A DNA stretch of 30,421 bases, taken from contig BFEA01000361.1 of assembly GCA_003427395.1 (NCBI GenBank), positions 27,545 to 57,965 of the forward strand. The letters are read 5' to 3'. The notes below the pieces were generated by a model that saw only the letters and a list, made by a program, of their open reading frames with translations, made no database searches and had not been told where the DNA came from. Both the position numbers and the translations under genes were made by a program. Shown here piece after piece: positions 1 to 10,104 of this stretch. The DNA comes from Chara braunii. Its lineage: Eukaryota; Streptophyta; Charophyceae; Charales; Characeae. Each line of letters opens with the position of its first letter. The stretch's first letter is position 1.

Positions 1-149
1 GTGTGTGTGTGTGTGTGTGTGTGTGGCGCTGGCGTGCGCGCTCGATCGATCAACGTGGTCGTTCGTGATGCAAGCCACGTCGATCGATCGGACGATCGCG
101 AGACAGAGAGACCGATCGACCGACCGATCGATCGATCGATCGGACGATC
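1..149. repeat. GT microsatellite and GATC-rich repeat
   Basis: Positions 1-25 are a (GT)n run cut by the window edge. From about 41 to 149 the sequence is dominated by CGATCGATCG-type tetranucleotide repeats (CGAT, CGAC, CGGA). The open frames through here are by-products of the short repeat period. Confidence 0.85.
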
Positions 150-1185
150 CAAAGGGACAGCACAGAAACCAAAAAGCAGAAAATCGACAGAAACGAAACA
201 AAAACAGAGGAGGGTTTACTCACCTTCTGTCATGGTGGCGATGTCGTCTGAAAGCCTCCATGCACTGCACAACCCGAGCCTCAGCTTCCCAACCTTCACG
301 ATGCAGATCCCAATCAGCCCCCAACCTTCAAGGTGCACAGCCCAACCTCCAGCACGTAAACAATCTGCGAGGCGACAGGTCCTCTTGAGCTTCACCCCAA
401 ATGTAGTGTGTGTGTTCGGGTGCGTGGGTGTGTGCCTGAGAATGTTTGTTCTGGGTGGGCGTGTTTGTGCGCGTGTGTGTGTGTGCGTGCATGTGCCCGT
501 CCATCACAGCACAGAATAGAGCACAGTCCACCATAGCTTTTGTGTTTGTGTTTTATTTGTGTTTCTGTGTTCGTTCGTGTATGTCCGTGTGTCCACCGCG
601 AGTAGAGTGGCAACCGTAGACCGCAGCCTAGACTACAGCAAAGTCGAAGACTCACAGTCGGGCGAAGCAGGGCGTAGAGCAGCGAAGTCGACCGTACCTT
701 GGCCGGACTCGGGGTATGGGCGCGGTCTTTTTCCACCGCCGCCCTCACGAAATTTTTGAAACAGGGTCGGGCGCTCTATCAACCCCGCCGTAGCGGCTCA
801 GTGTGCTCGCCCAAGACAAGATTTCTTTTTTTTTTTCGGGACAAGACAAGATTTCCCGCGCAGGGTACCGGCCTAAAAGTCGGCCGAAAAAAAAAAAAAA
901 CGAAAAAAAAAAATGTTGGCCGCGCACCGCGTGCTGCTGGCTGTGTCGGCCCTAAAAGTGGCCGAACGAGGTGCCGGCCCAGCGTCGCCGCGCGATCATT
1001 TACAAAACGATCAACACACAATCTTCCAACAACGGTCCAGATTGCATGTCGATAACATAAAAAACAATCCGCGGCCCATCGGGACGGTCGAGGAACACAG
1101 GCCGCGAACTTGCTATTGTTATCGTGTAGGGACCTCCCTCCTTGTGACCCATTCCTTCTCTTCTCCATATAACTATTCATGATGC

Positions 1186-1187
<2 letters not shown>
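150..1187. other. Non-coding stretch, GT-rich then GC-rich
   Basis: No gene is recognised. Positions 400-600 are TG-rich. Poly(T) and poly(A) runs lie at 824-838, 887-900 and 903-912. Two related imperfect palindromes, CGGCCTAAAAGTCGGCCG (869-886) and CGGCCCTAAAAGTGGCCG (946-963), flank the A-runs. Each could fold into a short hairpin with a TAAAAGT loop. Confidence 0.5.
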
Positions 1188-1259
<72 letters not shown>

Positions 1260-1260
1260 N

Positions 1261-1355
<95 letters not shown>
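1188..1355. repeat. Compound (CT)n(CA)n microsatellite, twice, with one N
   Basis: A (CT)n run passes into (CA)n, then a single N at 1260, then a second (CT)n and (CA)n run. The CT-to-CA order is the same on both sides of the N. This suggests either a real duplication or an assembler joining two reads of one array, so true array length is uncertain. Confidence 0.95.
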
Positions 1356-1358
<3 letters not shown>

Positions 1359-4100
1359 CCTGCACTCGTGTTTGAGATTGAGATTGCCCCTGGATGCGTA
1401 CAGTCGATGAGGGAAATCAGCCTGCTATATAGAGACTGGTCAGAGGTTTTGAGAGAAAAAGGGAGAAGTGGCCTATCCTGTTTTCCTATCTATCAACTGA
1501 TCCAAGAGGATACAAATACAATCAGAGCAAACTGCCACCTAGAGAAGGAAACAATCATTGATTTCACCGAACCATTGATCATCTTCAATTCATGCAGAAG
1601 GAAACAATCTCGACATCAACAATCAGGCATGTGAGTTCACTAACGTTTACATGCAGCAATTACCCCTTGCAACAACGTCATTCAAGCCCATCAAACGTAA
1701 TAGAGACGGCCCACAATTAGAAGAAGTGCGAGAGAGAAAAAAAGAGATGAAGACATACAGACAAACAAGCGGGCAGACAAGTAGGAAAGTGAAAGTGTAG
1801 GAAAGCATTTGTTAAGCCAAGACCAAACTCGTGTTGATTGCTATCGACAATACGAGCTCTCAAATGTCAATTTTAGATCTGGCGATAGCAAGCCAATAGC
1901 CTAGCTATAGCGGGAGCAGTCGACCGACTAAGACGTCCATTGTCTGATCCTTTGTTGTGCTTACCCAAAAGCCAAAAACCAATCTGTCATAATATTTGAT
2001 CTCATATCTTGCCTATGGAGTACACTAAGCCGATTGAACCGTAAAAACTTAACAACCTGCAGGCTGGAGAATGATAGGCTCAAGCCGAAAAACGTCTTCC
2101 TTGAATAAGAAGACTTCGTAAATATTTTTTCCCGAAATAGGATTGATACCCAATGATAATTTGCGAAACACCCGCAAAAATCCACATATGTGTTAGAACA
2201 CCCCTAAAAGACATCTGTAAAGTGGAATACCCTTTAGAGATTTAAAAGTTAGTGAAATGTAAGGGTATGTGCAAGCTCACATTCTGCTCCTAGCAAGGGT
2301 ATAGCACAAACTTAGTAACCCCCTGACAACGGTGTAACACAAAGATTTAAACTGCCAGTACACAGCCTTAGCCTTGCTCAAAAAGAAACTTGTCACCTAC
2401 AAAAATTTCGGAGGTTCAGAATATCGGACCACAATGGTTGGTGACACCAGCCAAAAATAAAAAAGTGTCTCGCCGACAGTTCATAAAAGTTAGGTGCAGT
2501 AAGGCACCTTCAGACTCGGGTGTACTTGTGGTTTAAATTTAAAACGTCATTTCATAAAATTGTACAATTTCATAATATTTCATTCTACCCACATCTTTGA
2601 GGTGTATTTTAGCATATACATGAAGTTTTGGGGGTATTTTGCAAATTCCTCCTCCCCCCTCCCGAAGAAAATAACCTAAAAGGAGCAATATAACCTTCTA
2701 GGATTGCACATTTATATATGCATGTAGCGATAAAAACTAAAACGAAAAATATTTGTCAGATATGCCTAAAAGAGGTGGTATTTCGTCAAGTGTTTTCCTT
2801 AGAGTAGTCAAATGTTGCGTAATACCAATCGTATTTATTAGACTCCGAATTTTTTTTATTATGCGTCATTGATACTATGTAATTCATGTTGTTTCAAAAA
2901 CTCTGACAGCAAAGTCTCTTGAAAACTCATGAGTTGTTGTAATTTTGAAACAACAGATTCGCTTTTTACTTCAAAAGTAGTTTTTAAATTTTCATTAAAA
3001 ATTTATTTACTAAATAAAACAAAACCCATAAAACTAAAAGCTACTCAAATTTATTTATTATAAAGTAAACTTTAATTTAAACTTTGCACACTGAGGTGTT
3101 GATTCAATATTTCCACGACTTGGCCTATCATATAAAGCTAAATAACATTGACAAGGGTATGTTACAAGGATGGTAGGTTAGAAGGGTATTCAGTGAGTGC
3201 CTAATTTTTAAAGGGCATTGACACATTGCATTTTTCAAGGTCATCTAAAATATTTGTACTTTTTATTTTTTATCATCAGGGTGCAAATGTTAAATACTGG
3301 GATTGCAAGAGTGTAGCAAAAATTTAGTGCAAACATTATGCTTGTAAATTATGTTTGACATGTCTCATATACATAAATACATAACATAAACGTTTTGGTG
3401 AAATAATGCTTACGTACAAATAAATGTTATAATAAACTTAGGTACTCTCAACACTACGGCTGATAAATGAGAAATAAAGATTTATGTCATGTTTCTATAA
3501 TTTGTGATCCCGAGTGTGTTTCTTACTATGGGCATTTATCATTATCGGTTTTGTCTCACTCTGTCCTCAACAATAAAGGTAAAATTTCACATAAAAATTG
3601 TGAGATTTATAAAAAGGGTGTTCGATTGTGAGTAAGTTTATCAATGTCAATGTCCTACATATTCTTTCTTAGGTATGTGTTATTAGTAAAATATACCAAT
3701 AGTATGAGTGTTGGAAAATGGGTTGTATGAAAAATAATTAATATTGTAGATGAGACTTATTTTATGCATGAATCTACGAATGCTTTCGACTGAAGAATTA
3801 GGTTGAGGTGAAAAACAAAATATTAGCCTACTGGAGTTGGACTGCAAAACATAGTTGAGATTCGTTTGCAAATTTGAACTCGTTGCAATTTGAGGCAAGA
3901 AGTATTTTGCGTCGTTGGTTTGAGTTATGAAATTAGAAAGGTAATCATGTTTTGTATATATACAAAGAACGTCCGATGTATAACCAACATTTATGTTTCA
4001 GTTATAACATGGGAAGTGTGAATGTTGTTGATGAGAAATTATTTTGAGGTGAAACAACAACGTTTGTGTATTCGAGTAATGGTTTAAGGACAAAAATCAA
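1356..4100. other. AT-rich non-coding stretch
   Basis: No open frame of convincing length or composition and no recognised domain was found on either strand. The region becomes strongly AT-rich after about 2500. No tandem array or element with clear ends was seen. It may be old intergenic DNA or decayed transposon sequence. Confidence 0.5.
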
Positions 4101-4105
4101 ATTGA

Positions 4106-4180
4106 TTTTTTGTGGCTCAATGGTTAAGGCACCGGTTGTCAATGCGCGTTGTGATATGAGGTTGCAAATTCAAAAATTTG
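4106..4180 (+). repeat. tRNA-like sequence (possible SINE head)
   Basis: TGGCTCAATGG (about 4113) fits the RNA polymerase III A box (TRGCNNARYNGG). GGTTGCAAATTC (about 4161) is a degenerate B box at suitable spacing. Between them TTGTCAA resembles an anticodon loop. The stems do not pair well, so this is not a working tRNA; a tRNA-derived SINE head or decayed tRNA is more likely. Confidence 0.35.
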
Positions 4181-4254
4181 CACCTCTGCGCAGAGGCACC
4201 GACGGTCGTTTACATAACGCATTATCACTTGTATACCCCATTCGGCTGACGTAG

Positions 4255-4318
4255 GTAAGCTATTACAAACACTGCCTACATTTTCAGTCCGTTGCTCTAA
4301 CCAACTGAGCTACGTGAC
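4255..4318 (-). repeat. tRNA-like 5' half (A box), inverted to its neighbour
   Basis: On the minus strand the sequence reads GTAGCTCAGTTGGTTAGAGC, a textbook tRNA D-arm with A box, followed by ACTGAAAAT resembling an anticodon loop. No T-arm or matching acceptor stem follows. With the plus-strand copy at 4106-4180 it brackets about 70 bp in inverted orientation. It is likely a tRNA-derived retrosequence. Confidence 0.4.
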
Positions 4319-4530
4319 ATGCTCGTTGAACATGTACAAGCCCCCTGTTCCACCGCTAGGCTGCAAGAAAGAGTCGAGTTGCACCACCCAAGGGATCATC
4401 CATGATGTTGTATATTGGGTTTAGACTATTATTGGTTTGAGTGCATACTTGGTTTATGAGGTTGTCTGAATGCTCGCACACTTGTCCCTCACTCGAGCTC
4501 AACGTAGCACACGTTCTGACCATTCGAGAC

Positions 4531-4600
4531 AGTAGCTCGGTAGGTTAAAACTGGTCACTAATAAGCATGAGGTTCGAGGTTCAAGGTTTGATACCGAAAA
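4531..4600 (+). repeat. Third tRNA-like sequence
   Basis: TAGCTCGGTAGG (4533-4544) fits the A box and GGTTCGAGGTTC (4571-4582) is a near B box. CTAATAA in between resembles an isoleucine-type anticodon loop. The arms do not fold properly, so it is a degenerate tRNA-like copy. Confidence 0.35.
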
Positions 4601-4951
4601 ATTAAGTTCATAAATAAACATTGCGGATGTAGACTACGGTTGTGGCCGATTGATCACGTGGCATTCGTTACCTTAGGGCTCAACTTAGGGAGAGCATGGG
4701 TTTTAGGTGGGATTGATCGAGGACTCCCCTGGGGGGAGGGTTGGTTGAACACTATTCCTACTAGAGGATTGGGGCCCCTGCGGTAGTGGATGACTTAGGG
4801 GTCATCTTGGTTGACGTGGAGTTAGGATAGGTCATGGTGAAGGATATTGTTGGGGAACCTGCATTAAAGATTGTCTTTGGGGGGTGAAGGTTAGTCACTT
4901 ACCTGCATGCAAAATACTATCGGATTGTAGCAGCCCAGAGTGGTTCGGATT

Positions 4952-5122
4952 GATGATAGAGGTTGGGGGAGCGGATGGTGATCGTGAACACGCTGAGGAC
5001 GAAAACTGGAGTTACTATAGGAGATGCTAATAGAATGTCTAGATATGCAATTGATGTTAGAGGTATGGGGAGCGGGTGGTGGTGGTAGGCCTACTGAGGG
5101 CGAAAACTGAAGATACTATAGG
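4952..5122. repeat. Two direct copies of a roughly 70-bp sequence
   Basis: Copy one (about 4952-5021) and copy two (about 5052-5122) share the order AGAGGT..GGGGAGCGG.TGGTG, then CTGAGG.CGAAAACTG.AG, then TACTATAGG, with an offset of about 100 bp. They are clearly diverged and no coding frame is kept. Function is unknown. Confidence 0.7.
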
Positions 5123-6128
5123 TTTAAATAACCTCCGCAATAATTTAAAGAATAACCCGAGGGATCCGATGATGATAACGTTATGATCTCTAAAAAAAAA
5201 TAGAAAAAACTATGGTTCGCCTATGAGATTTGTAATACCATGCTTACCCCTATTGCTCAAAGTGCCCAATACGTCATGGCTCGTTCAATGATGGTTCAAT
5301 CAGGGTTGCGGAGCGAGGTGAGAACCTGTTTAGCCATGATGCCTATAATCATTGTCCGGTTAAAGATCACTAGAATGGGTGATGATTCTTGGTATACTCA
5401 GGTAGGACCTTGGGAGTAGGGACTCCCAAGGGATTCGTCGGGGATCGTGATGATGAGTGAGAGGGTGTCTTAGGGGGACAAGTTAGGCAATACATTGGGA
5501 TGATCAAATGTTCAGGTATTCGCAGTCCTATCATGTGCCTAGTAGTCAACCTCTACAATAAGTTGGACTTTATCAAAAGAAAAAGAAAAACAAAATCCTT
5601 GCAATTAGAGAGAGTAGGTATGATTGTATGTTTGAATCAATGTGAATTTGGCCGCACGCTCAAGTAAGTGACTCTGACACCCCTAGTAGTCTCTTAGCAG
5701 ACATGGATTGATGACACTACTTGTTTTGGTCCACATCCTCCCTCTTGCGCTTATACGTTGCTTTAGGTAGATTGTTGATTTTTTGAATCCTATTCGCACC
5801 ACAATCGCATAAAACCAACAAACTCAAAGTTAGTTTTTTCGCAAAACTTATTTATAAATTTCATTTCAAATTTATTTTAATTTCTCAAGTCGGTAGGCAA
5901 AAAAACAGAAACATCATATGAATGATAAGTACTAGAGAGTTCAATATTTAGTTGTGGATGAGAGAGAATTAGCTTATACAGATATATTCTCGAGTGTTGA
6001 ACAATTTGTATGTATAATTTTTATTGACCGTCACGACAAATAGAATACGTACACAAGATAATTTACATTTTAAATATATTTTATAATTTTTTAATAAAGT
6101 TCAAATCGAATCAAATGATTATTTCAGG
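5123..6128. other. Non-coding stretch, no recognised feature
   Basis: Nothing recognisable was found on either strand. Composition is mixed, becoming AT-rich after about 5800. Possible old intergenic or transposon-derived DNA. Confidence 0.4.
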
Positions 6129-6295
6129 CAGGGTTGCAAACCCGTTCGTACGCAGGTCCCCGGGCTGACCTCCGTACGTACGGGCGTTCGGGGTTTCCTT
6201 CGAGGTTCGAACCCGAAGGCATTAGGCCCTCACAAAAAAATATTTCACGTCCTTTTTTTTTTTTTTTTTTTTTTTTTTTGTTCTGTCCTTTGAAT
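6129..6295 (+). mobile_element. Left end of a CAGGGT hAT-like element, cut by adapter
   Basis: Starts CAGGGTTGC and matches the left end of the complete element at 12610-13360. Shared blocks include CCCCGGGC.GACCTCCGTAC, CGGGCGTTCGGGGT, GGTTCGAAC and AAAAAATATTTC. After about 120 bp the similarity enters a 26-T run and a short tail, then stops at the adapter (6296). The right half seen in other copies is absent. The loss is therefore probably an assembly effect rather than a biological truncation. Confidence 0.75.
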
Positions 6296-6333
6296 CTGTC
6301 TCTTATACACATCTAGATGTGTATAAGAGACAG
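6296..6333. other. Nextera/Tn5 mate-pair junction adapter (artefact)
   Basis: The 19-base Tn5 mosaic-end transfer strand CTGTCTCTTATACACATCT (6296-6314) is followed directly by its perfect reverse complement (6315-6333). This is the circularisation junction of Nextera mate-pair libraries, not genome sequence. Reading frames across it give the tell-tale peptides MCIRDR and SLIHI at their ends. Sequence to the left and right may come from loci kilobases apart. Confidence 0.98.
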
Positions 6334-6399
6334 GGAGGGGGGTGAAGGGGGGAAGAAGAAAAAAGCATGAGATTCAAAATTAGATGCCTTCATCCCACA

Positions 6400-6922
6400 A
6401 TTCCCCTTATACCTCGAACTCTGGATCTGCAGTGGCCGACAACTCCACCGCAACTTCAATCCGCCCTTGGTTAGGCTTGCTTTGCGATGGGGATCCCAAC
6501 TCCACCTGTGAGAACAAAAACAGACTTTATCCCTCTGCTCAGCCTTTGGAATCACCTGGTTGCCTTTGCTACCCAAATACATGCAATCAGAAGTTGGCCT
6601 CCACCATTCGCAGCTGGAATCAGACCGCAATGACACACTCAGTCCCATGCAACCTTTTCACTCCCCTGGATGCATTTGCGACCAAATACATCCGACCAGA
6701 AGTTGGCCTCTAGTTTTGACGGTGCAAATCAGACAGCAATGACACATTCGCTCACATGACAACGTTTGGACTCACATGGTCGTTTTTGGTTGTCAACCAA
6801 ATACATCCAATCAAAAGTTACAGTAAGAATCAGACAACAAATGACACAGTCACTCACATGAGAACCTCTGGACTCACCTGGTCGCATTTGCAACCAAATA
6901 CGTTCAAGAAAGTGCAGGTCGG
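6400..6922. repeat. Tandem array, unit about 100-112 bp, three and a half copies
   Basis: Copies begin near 6549, 6661, 6772 and 6873. Each has CTCACCTGGTCGCATTTGC-like sequence, then ACCAAATACATCCAATCAG, then GAATCAGACAGCAATGACAC, then CTCACATGAGAACCTTTGGA. The fourth copy breaks off near 6920 and a weak partial copy may precede the array. Stop codons and length changes between copies argue against a coding repeat. Confidence 0.8.
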
Positions 6923-7060
6923 AGTGTGTAATGTCACAGGAAAAAAAGCATGGATCCAAGAAAACTGCGCAAAGATACAACGCGTACTCGCCAGCATACA
7001 ATTTCCTCCCATCCAGCCATAAGGCCTCACCTGCCCGGATTAGTCATTTCTGAGCATCCA

Positions 7061-7208
7061 TCATCGATTATGCATTTCTGGCCATCGGTTACAAGATCAA
7101 CGGCCATCGGTTAAAAGATCAACGGCCATAAACAAAGAATCCGCATCGTCGATTATGCACTTCTGGACATCGGTTAAAAGATCAACGGCCATAAACAAAG
7201 AATCCGCC
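7061..7208. repeat. Tandem duplication with CATCGGTTAAAAGATCAACG units
   Basis: CATCGGTTA(A/C)AAGATCAACGGC occurs three times. The longer block from TCGATTATGCA to AAACAAAGAATCCGC occurs twice, with the first copy internally expanded. The array ends directly before a T-run, a TATA-like motif and the U6-derived sequence. Confidence 0.8.
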
Positions 7209-7210
7209 TT

Positions 7211-7218
7211 TTTTATAT
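7211..7218 (+). promoter_or_regulatory. TATA-like motif upstream of the U6-like sequence
   Basis: TTTATATA follows a T-run just upstream of the U6-derived sequence. Plant U6 promoters carry a TATA box near -30 and an upstream element resembling TCCCACATCG. Here the spacing to the U6 start is only about 15 bp and no upstream element is seen, so this is probably fortuitous. Confidence 0.2.
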
Positions 7219-7226
7219 ATTCTTAT

Positions 7227-7311
7227 TCCTCCGGAACATCACTTAAAAGAATTGGAACGATACAGATGACACGCACAAAAACTCAAAAAAAAATGGTCCA
7301 AATTCTTTTTT
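7227..7311 (+). pseudogene. U6 snRNA-derived sequence with internal deletion
   Basis: The order of U6 is kept: a 5' stem-loop remnant with CCGGAACATC, then AATTGGAACGATACAG (16 bases identical to U6), then ATGACACGCACAAA (14 bases identical), then AATGGTCCAAATT followed by a T-rich end. The segment between the second and third blocks, about 26 nt in U6 and holding most of the ACAGAGA box and the AGC catalytic triad, is missing. A short A-rich insertion sits before the 3' block. The RNA could not serve in splicing, so this is a U6 pseudogene or a derived RNA of unknown use. Confidence 0.8.
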
Positions 7312-7333
7312 ACAACAACAAAATAAAAAATTT

Positions 7334-7385
7334 GCAGCAAAGTGAGGAACGGCCGTACCGCAGCAAAGTGGGGATCCTCCGTACC
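7334..7385. repeat. 26-bp tandem duplication
   Basis: Two adjacent 26-bp copies (7334-7359 and 7360-7385) share GCAGCAAAGTG.GGA and CCGTACC. They lie just downstream of the U6-derived sequence. Confidence 0.75.
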
Positions 7386-7464
7386 GCAAGTTCTAACAAG
7401 CAGAGGACGCCGCAGAAAATTGTTGTGCAATTTTTTTTTTTTAAGTCTATAAAACAGTTAAAAA

Positions 7465-8620
7465 CACCAGCATGAGTTTCCCGGCAATTACTGAGGTAAA
7501 CTCTTGCTGTAACTGCAAAAGACTGATAAGAGTTTACTTGTCTGCAGCAGTGCTGCAGGTTTACAGGTAAACTCGGCAGGTAAACTCAGCAGGTAAACTC
7601 AGCAGGTAAACTCAGCAGGTAAATCCGTGCAGTACCTCCTTAGACTGGTACGAGCTTCCCAGGAGAGCCGAGGTAAACACTTCCAGTACTTGCAAAAGAA
7701 TGACAGAAGAAGATTGCCTGCAGGTGAACTCTGCACATAAACTCTCGACCGAAGACATTTACCTGCAGGTAAACTCTGCAGGTAAATTCTTGCAGTACCT
7801 CCAAAGACCACTGTCGTCACCCGAATAGAACCTACGGTCATTATTGCTGTATCTAGACTGAAAGATGCCCCAAATACAGCAACAATGAGCTAGACGCTCT
7901 ATTCGGGGCACGGCGGTAGCAGGAGTTTCCTGGCAGTACTGAGGTAAACTCTTGCAGTACCCTCTAAAAGACTGGCAGGGGTTAAATTTACCTTCAGAGT
8001 TTACCTTCGTAGGGGTAAATTTACCTTGCAGGTACTTAGGTATGAAGAAGTTCACCTGCAGGTAAACTCTGCCAGTACCTTACCTTCGCAAGGGTAAATT
8101 TACCTTCATACCTTAGTACCTCCAGGTAAACTCTTGCAGTACTGGTAGGGTTTCCCAGCACTACCGAGGTAAACTCTTGCAATGCCTGCAAAAGACTGAC
8201 AGCTGCAGGACTACTGCAGGTAAACTCTGAAAGTAAACTCTGAAGGTAAACTCTGAAAGTAAACTCTAAAGGTAAACTCTGAGGGTAAGCTCTGAAGGTA
8301 AACTCTGAAGGTAAATTATGGAGGTAAACTCTGAAGGTAAACTATGAAAGTAAATTATGGAGGTAAACTCTGAAGGTAAACTATGAAAGTAAATTATGGA
8401 GGCAAACTCTGAAGGTAAACTCTGTGGGTAAACTATGAAAGTAAGCTCTGTGGGTAAACTCTGCAGTTAAATCCTTGCTGTACCTCCAAAGACTGGCAAG
8501 AATTTACGGGCACTACCAAAGGTAAACTCTTGCCATACACTCCAAAAGACTGACAGAAGAAGTTTACCTGCAGGTCAACTCTGGAGGTAAACTCTTGAAG
8601 TACCTCCCCCTAAGTGCACG
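7465..8620. repeat. Hierarchical minisatellite with 13-bp GGTAAACTCTGAA unit
   Basis: Between about 8217 and 8470 the 13-bp unit GGTAAACTCTGAA and its variants repeat head to tail. Part of this forms a 39-bp higher-order unit whose third segment carries TAAATTATGGA. Around it, a longer block recurs about five times (near 7470, 7650, 7920, 8147, 8498): GAGTTTCCCGGCA, then TACTGAGGTAAACTC, then TTGCAGTACC, then CAAAAGACTGACAG. CCTGCAGG palindromes and inverted GAGTTTACCTGCAG copies are interspersed. Coding is unlikely. Confidence 0.9.
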
Positions 8621-9005
8621 CAGCGAGGTGCTCTGGGATAACCCCCCAGCCCTCCCCCGGCAGAGTGTCTCGCGCGGCAGGGATGGGTGGCTGTGATCCC
8701 CTCTCTCTGTCTTACTTGAACTGTTTCCTAGTCCTCCCCCCACACACACACAAGAAAGAAAAAAGACCGACTACACAAAAGAGTTTTCAGGCTCGAGAAT
8801 GATGAACAGGAGCTCCTCAGCCTCTGCAAAGGTTATTTTATGCCGTTGTTTTCCAAACGAATAGCGAAGAATTTCCTTCCGTTCGTTACTAATAATAAAG
8901 TCAAGGATACCTTACAATAGTTCTGTCATCATTTTTGACATATAAAAGACACATACATAGTTCTGCCATAGTTATGACACATCGATGACACAACTAACCA
9001 CTTCG
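8621..9005. other. Non-coding stretch
   Basis: No recognised gene or repeat apart from a short CA run near 8742-8752. The reading frames here are short and unlike any family I know. Confidence 0.4.
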
Positions 9006-9315
9006 CAATCAATCAATTGATCAAAAATCAATCAATCAATCAATCGGCGAAAATCAATCAATCATTTTTAATGACATCAACATACAACTGATCAACCACC
9101 CAATCAATCAATCGATCAAAACCAATCAACCAATCTATAAAATCAATCAACCAAGCGATGAAAATCAATCAATCAATCAATCAATCAATTAGTCGATTTT
9201 TATGACATCAACATACAGCTGATCAACCACCCAATCAATCGAGAGATCTATCAATCAATCAATCGATCGAGAGATCTATCAATCAATCAATCAATCGAGG
9301 GATCTATCAATCATT
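9006..9315. repeat. AATC tetranucleotide array with longer internal repeats
   Basis: Runs of AATC are interrupted by a longer block present twice (about 9065-9120 and 9195-9248) with ATGACATCAACATACA, then CTGATCAACCACCCAATC. A shorter block, TCGAG(A/G)GATCTATCAATC, occurs three times between 9238 and 9312. Confidence 0.9.
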
Positions 9316-9340
9316 TTTTTTACGCAATCCCCGCCCGCCC

Positions 9341-9457
9341 TGCTTGCATGCATGCAAGCAAGCAAGCACGCACGCAAGCAGGCAAGCAAGCACGCACGCA
9401 AGCAAGCACGCAAGCACGCACGCACACACGCAAGCAAGCAAGCAAGCTAGCTAGCTT
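9341..9457. repeat. GCAA/GCAC tetranucleotide array with 18-bp palindrome
   Basis: GCAAGCAAGCACGCACGC-type repeats occupy the segment. It opens with a perfect 18-bp palindrome, GCTTGCATGCATGCAAGC (9342-9359), and ends in GCTAGCTAGC. Confidence 0.85.
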
Positions 9458-10099
9458 CCACCAATCAAAACAATTTCCCACCGAATCAATCTATCTAATT
9501 TATCTATCCACAAATTAACCAATCTCTTTTCTTAATCGACATCTCCACAGTCAGCTCACTCTACCAATCAGTTTTCTAAATTGATCTCCGTATCAAAATC
9601 ACGCGTAAGGTCGTCCGAATTTTCTGACTCATGATTGCCTAAACCCTTTCCCCTTTTCTTCTTGGGGGGGAGGGGCGAAGGTGGGGGGGGTTCTCCTAAA
9701 CCATAAAACAGAGGAGTTCGTTATTTCTCTTTTTAGTAGTTTTTAACTTTTTTGTATTTTGCTGATTTAACTCAATTTTTTTCCTGATTCGACCTGTTGC
9801 ACGAATGTCGATCACATCACATGAACAGTCCTTTTTCCATTTTTTTTTCCTTTTTTTTACTTTTTCTCCTTCTCTACCTCTTGTTTTACTTTTCCTCCTT
9901 TTTTTTTCCTTTATAAAGAGATAAAAAATATACATAGAGAGCAGTAACCAAGTGGTTGGCCGGACTCACCTTGACGGTCGCTAGCACATCTGTCGCCCCA
10001 AGCCGCAACCTTGCAGAACCACTGGCCTGCCCAGAGAAAACGAAAAAAGAAAAGGCAGCAATATTCTGATTTAGCGGGGACGAGGGGGGGCCGGGGGGG
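9458..10099. other. Non-coding stretch ending at an assembly gap
   Basis: Pyrimidine-rich non-coding sequence with G-runs at 9665-9672, 9684-9691 and 10083-10099. The G-rich tail directly before the N gap may be low-quality sequence. No gene is recognised. Confidence 0.4.
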
Positions 10100-10104
10100 N
10101 NNNN
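10100..10104. other. Five-N assembly gap
   Basis: NNNNN joins a G-run to a T-run. To the right lies the interior of a hAT-like element whose left part is not seen on the left of the gap. The real gap is therefore probably larger than five bases, or the join is wrong. Confidence 0.95.

Noticed and set aside
6296-6333. A biological 38-bp palindrome or Tn5-type insertion
   Set aside because: It is exactly the commercial mate-pair junction and no IS50 or transposon body adjoins it.
7465-8620. CRISPR array
   Set aside because: Units are only 13 bp with no unique spacers, copies vary, and the genome is eukaryotic.
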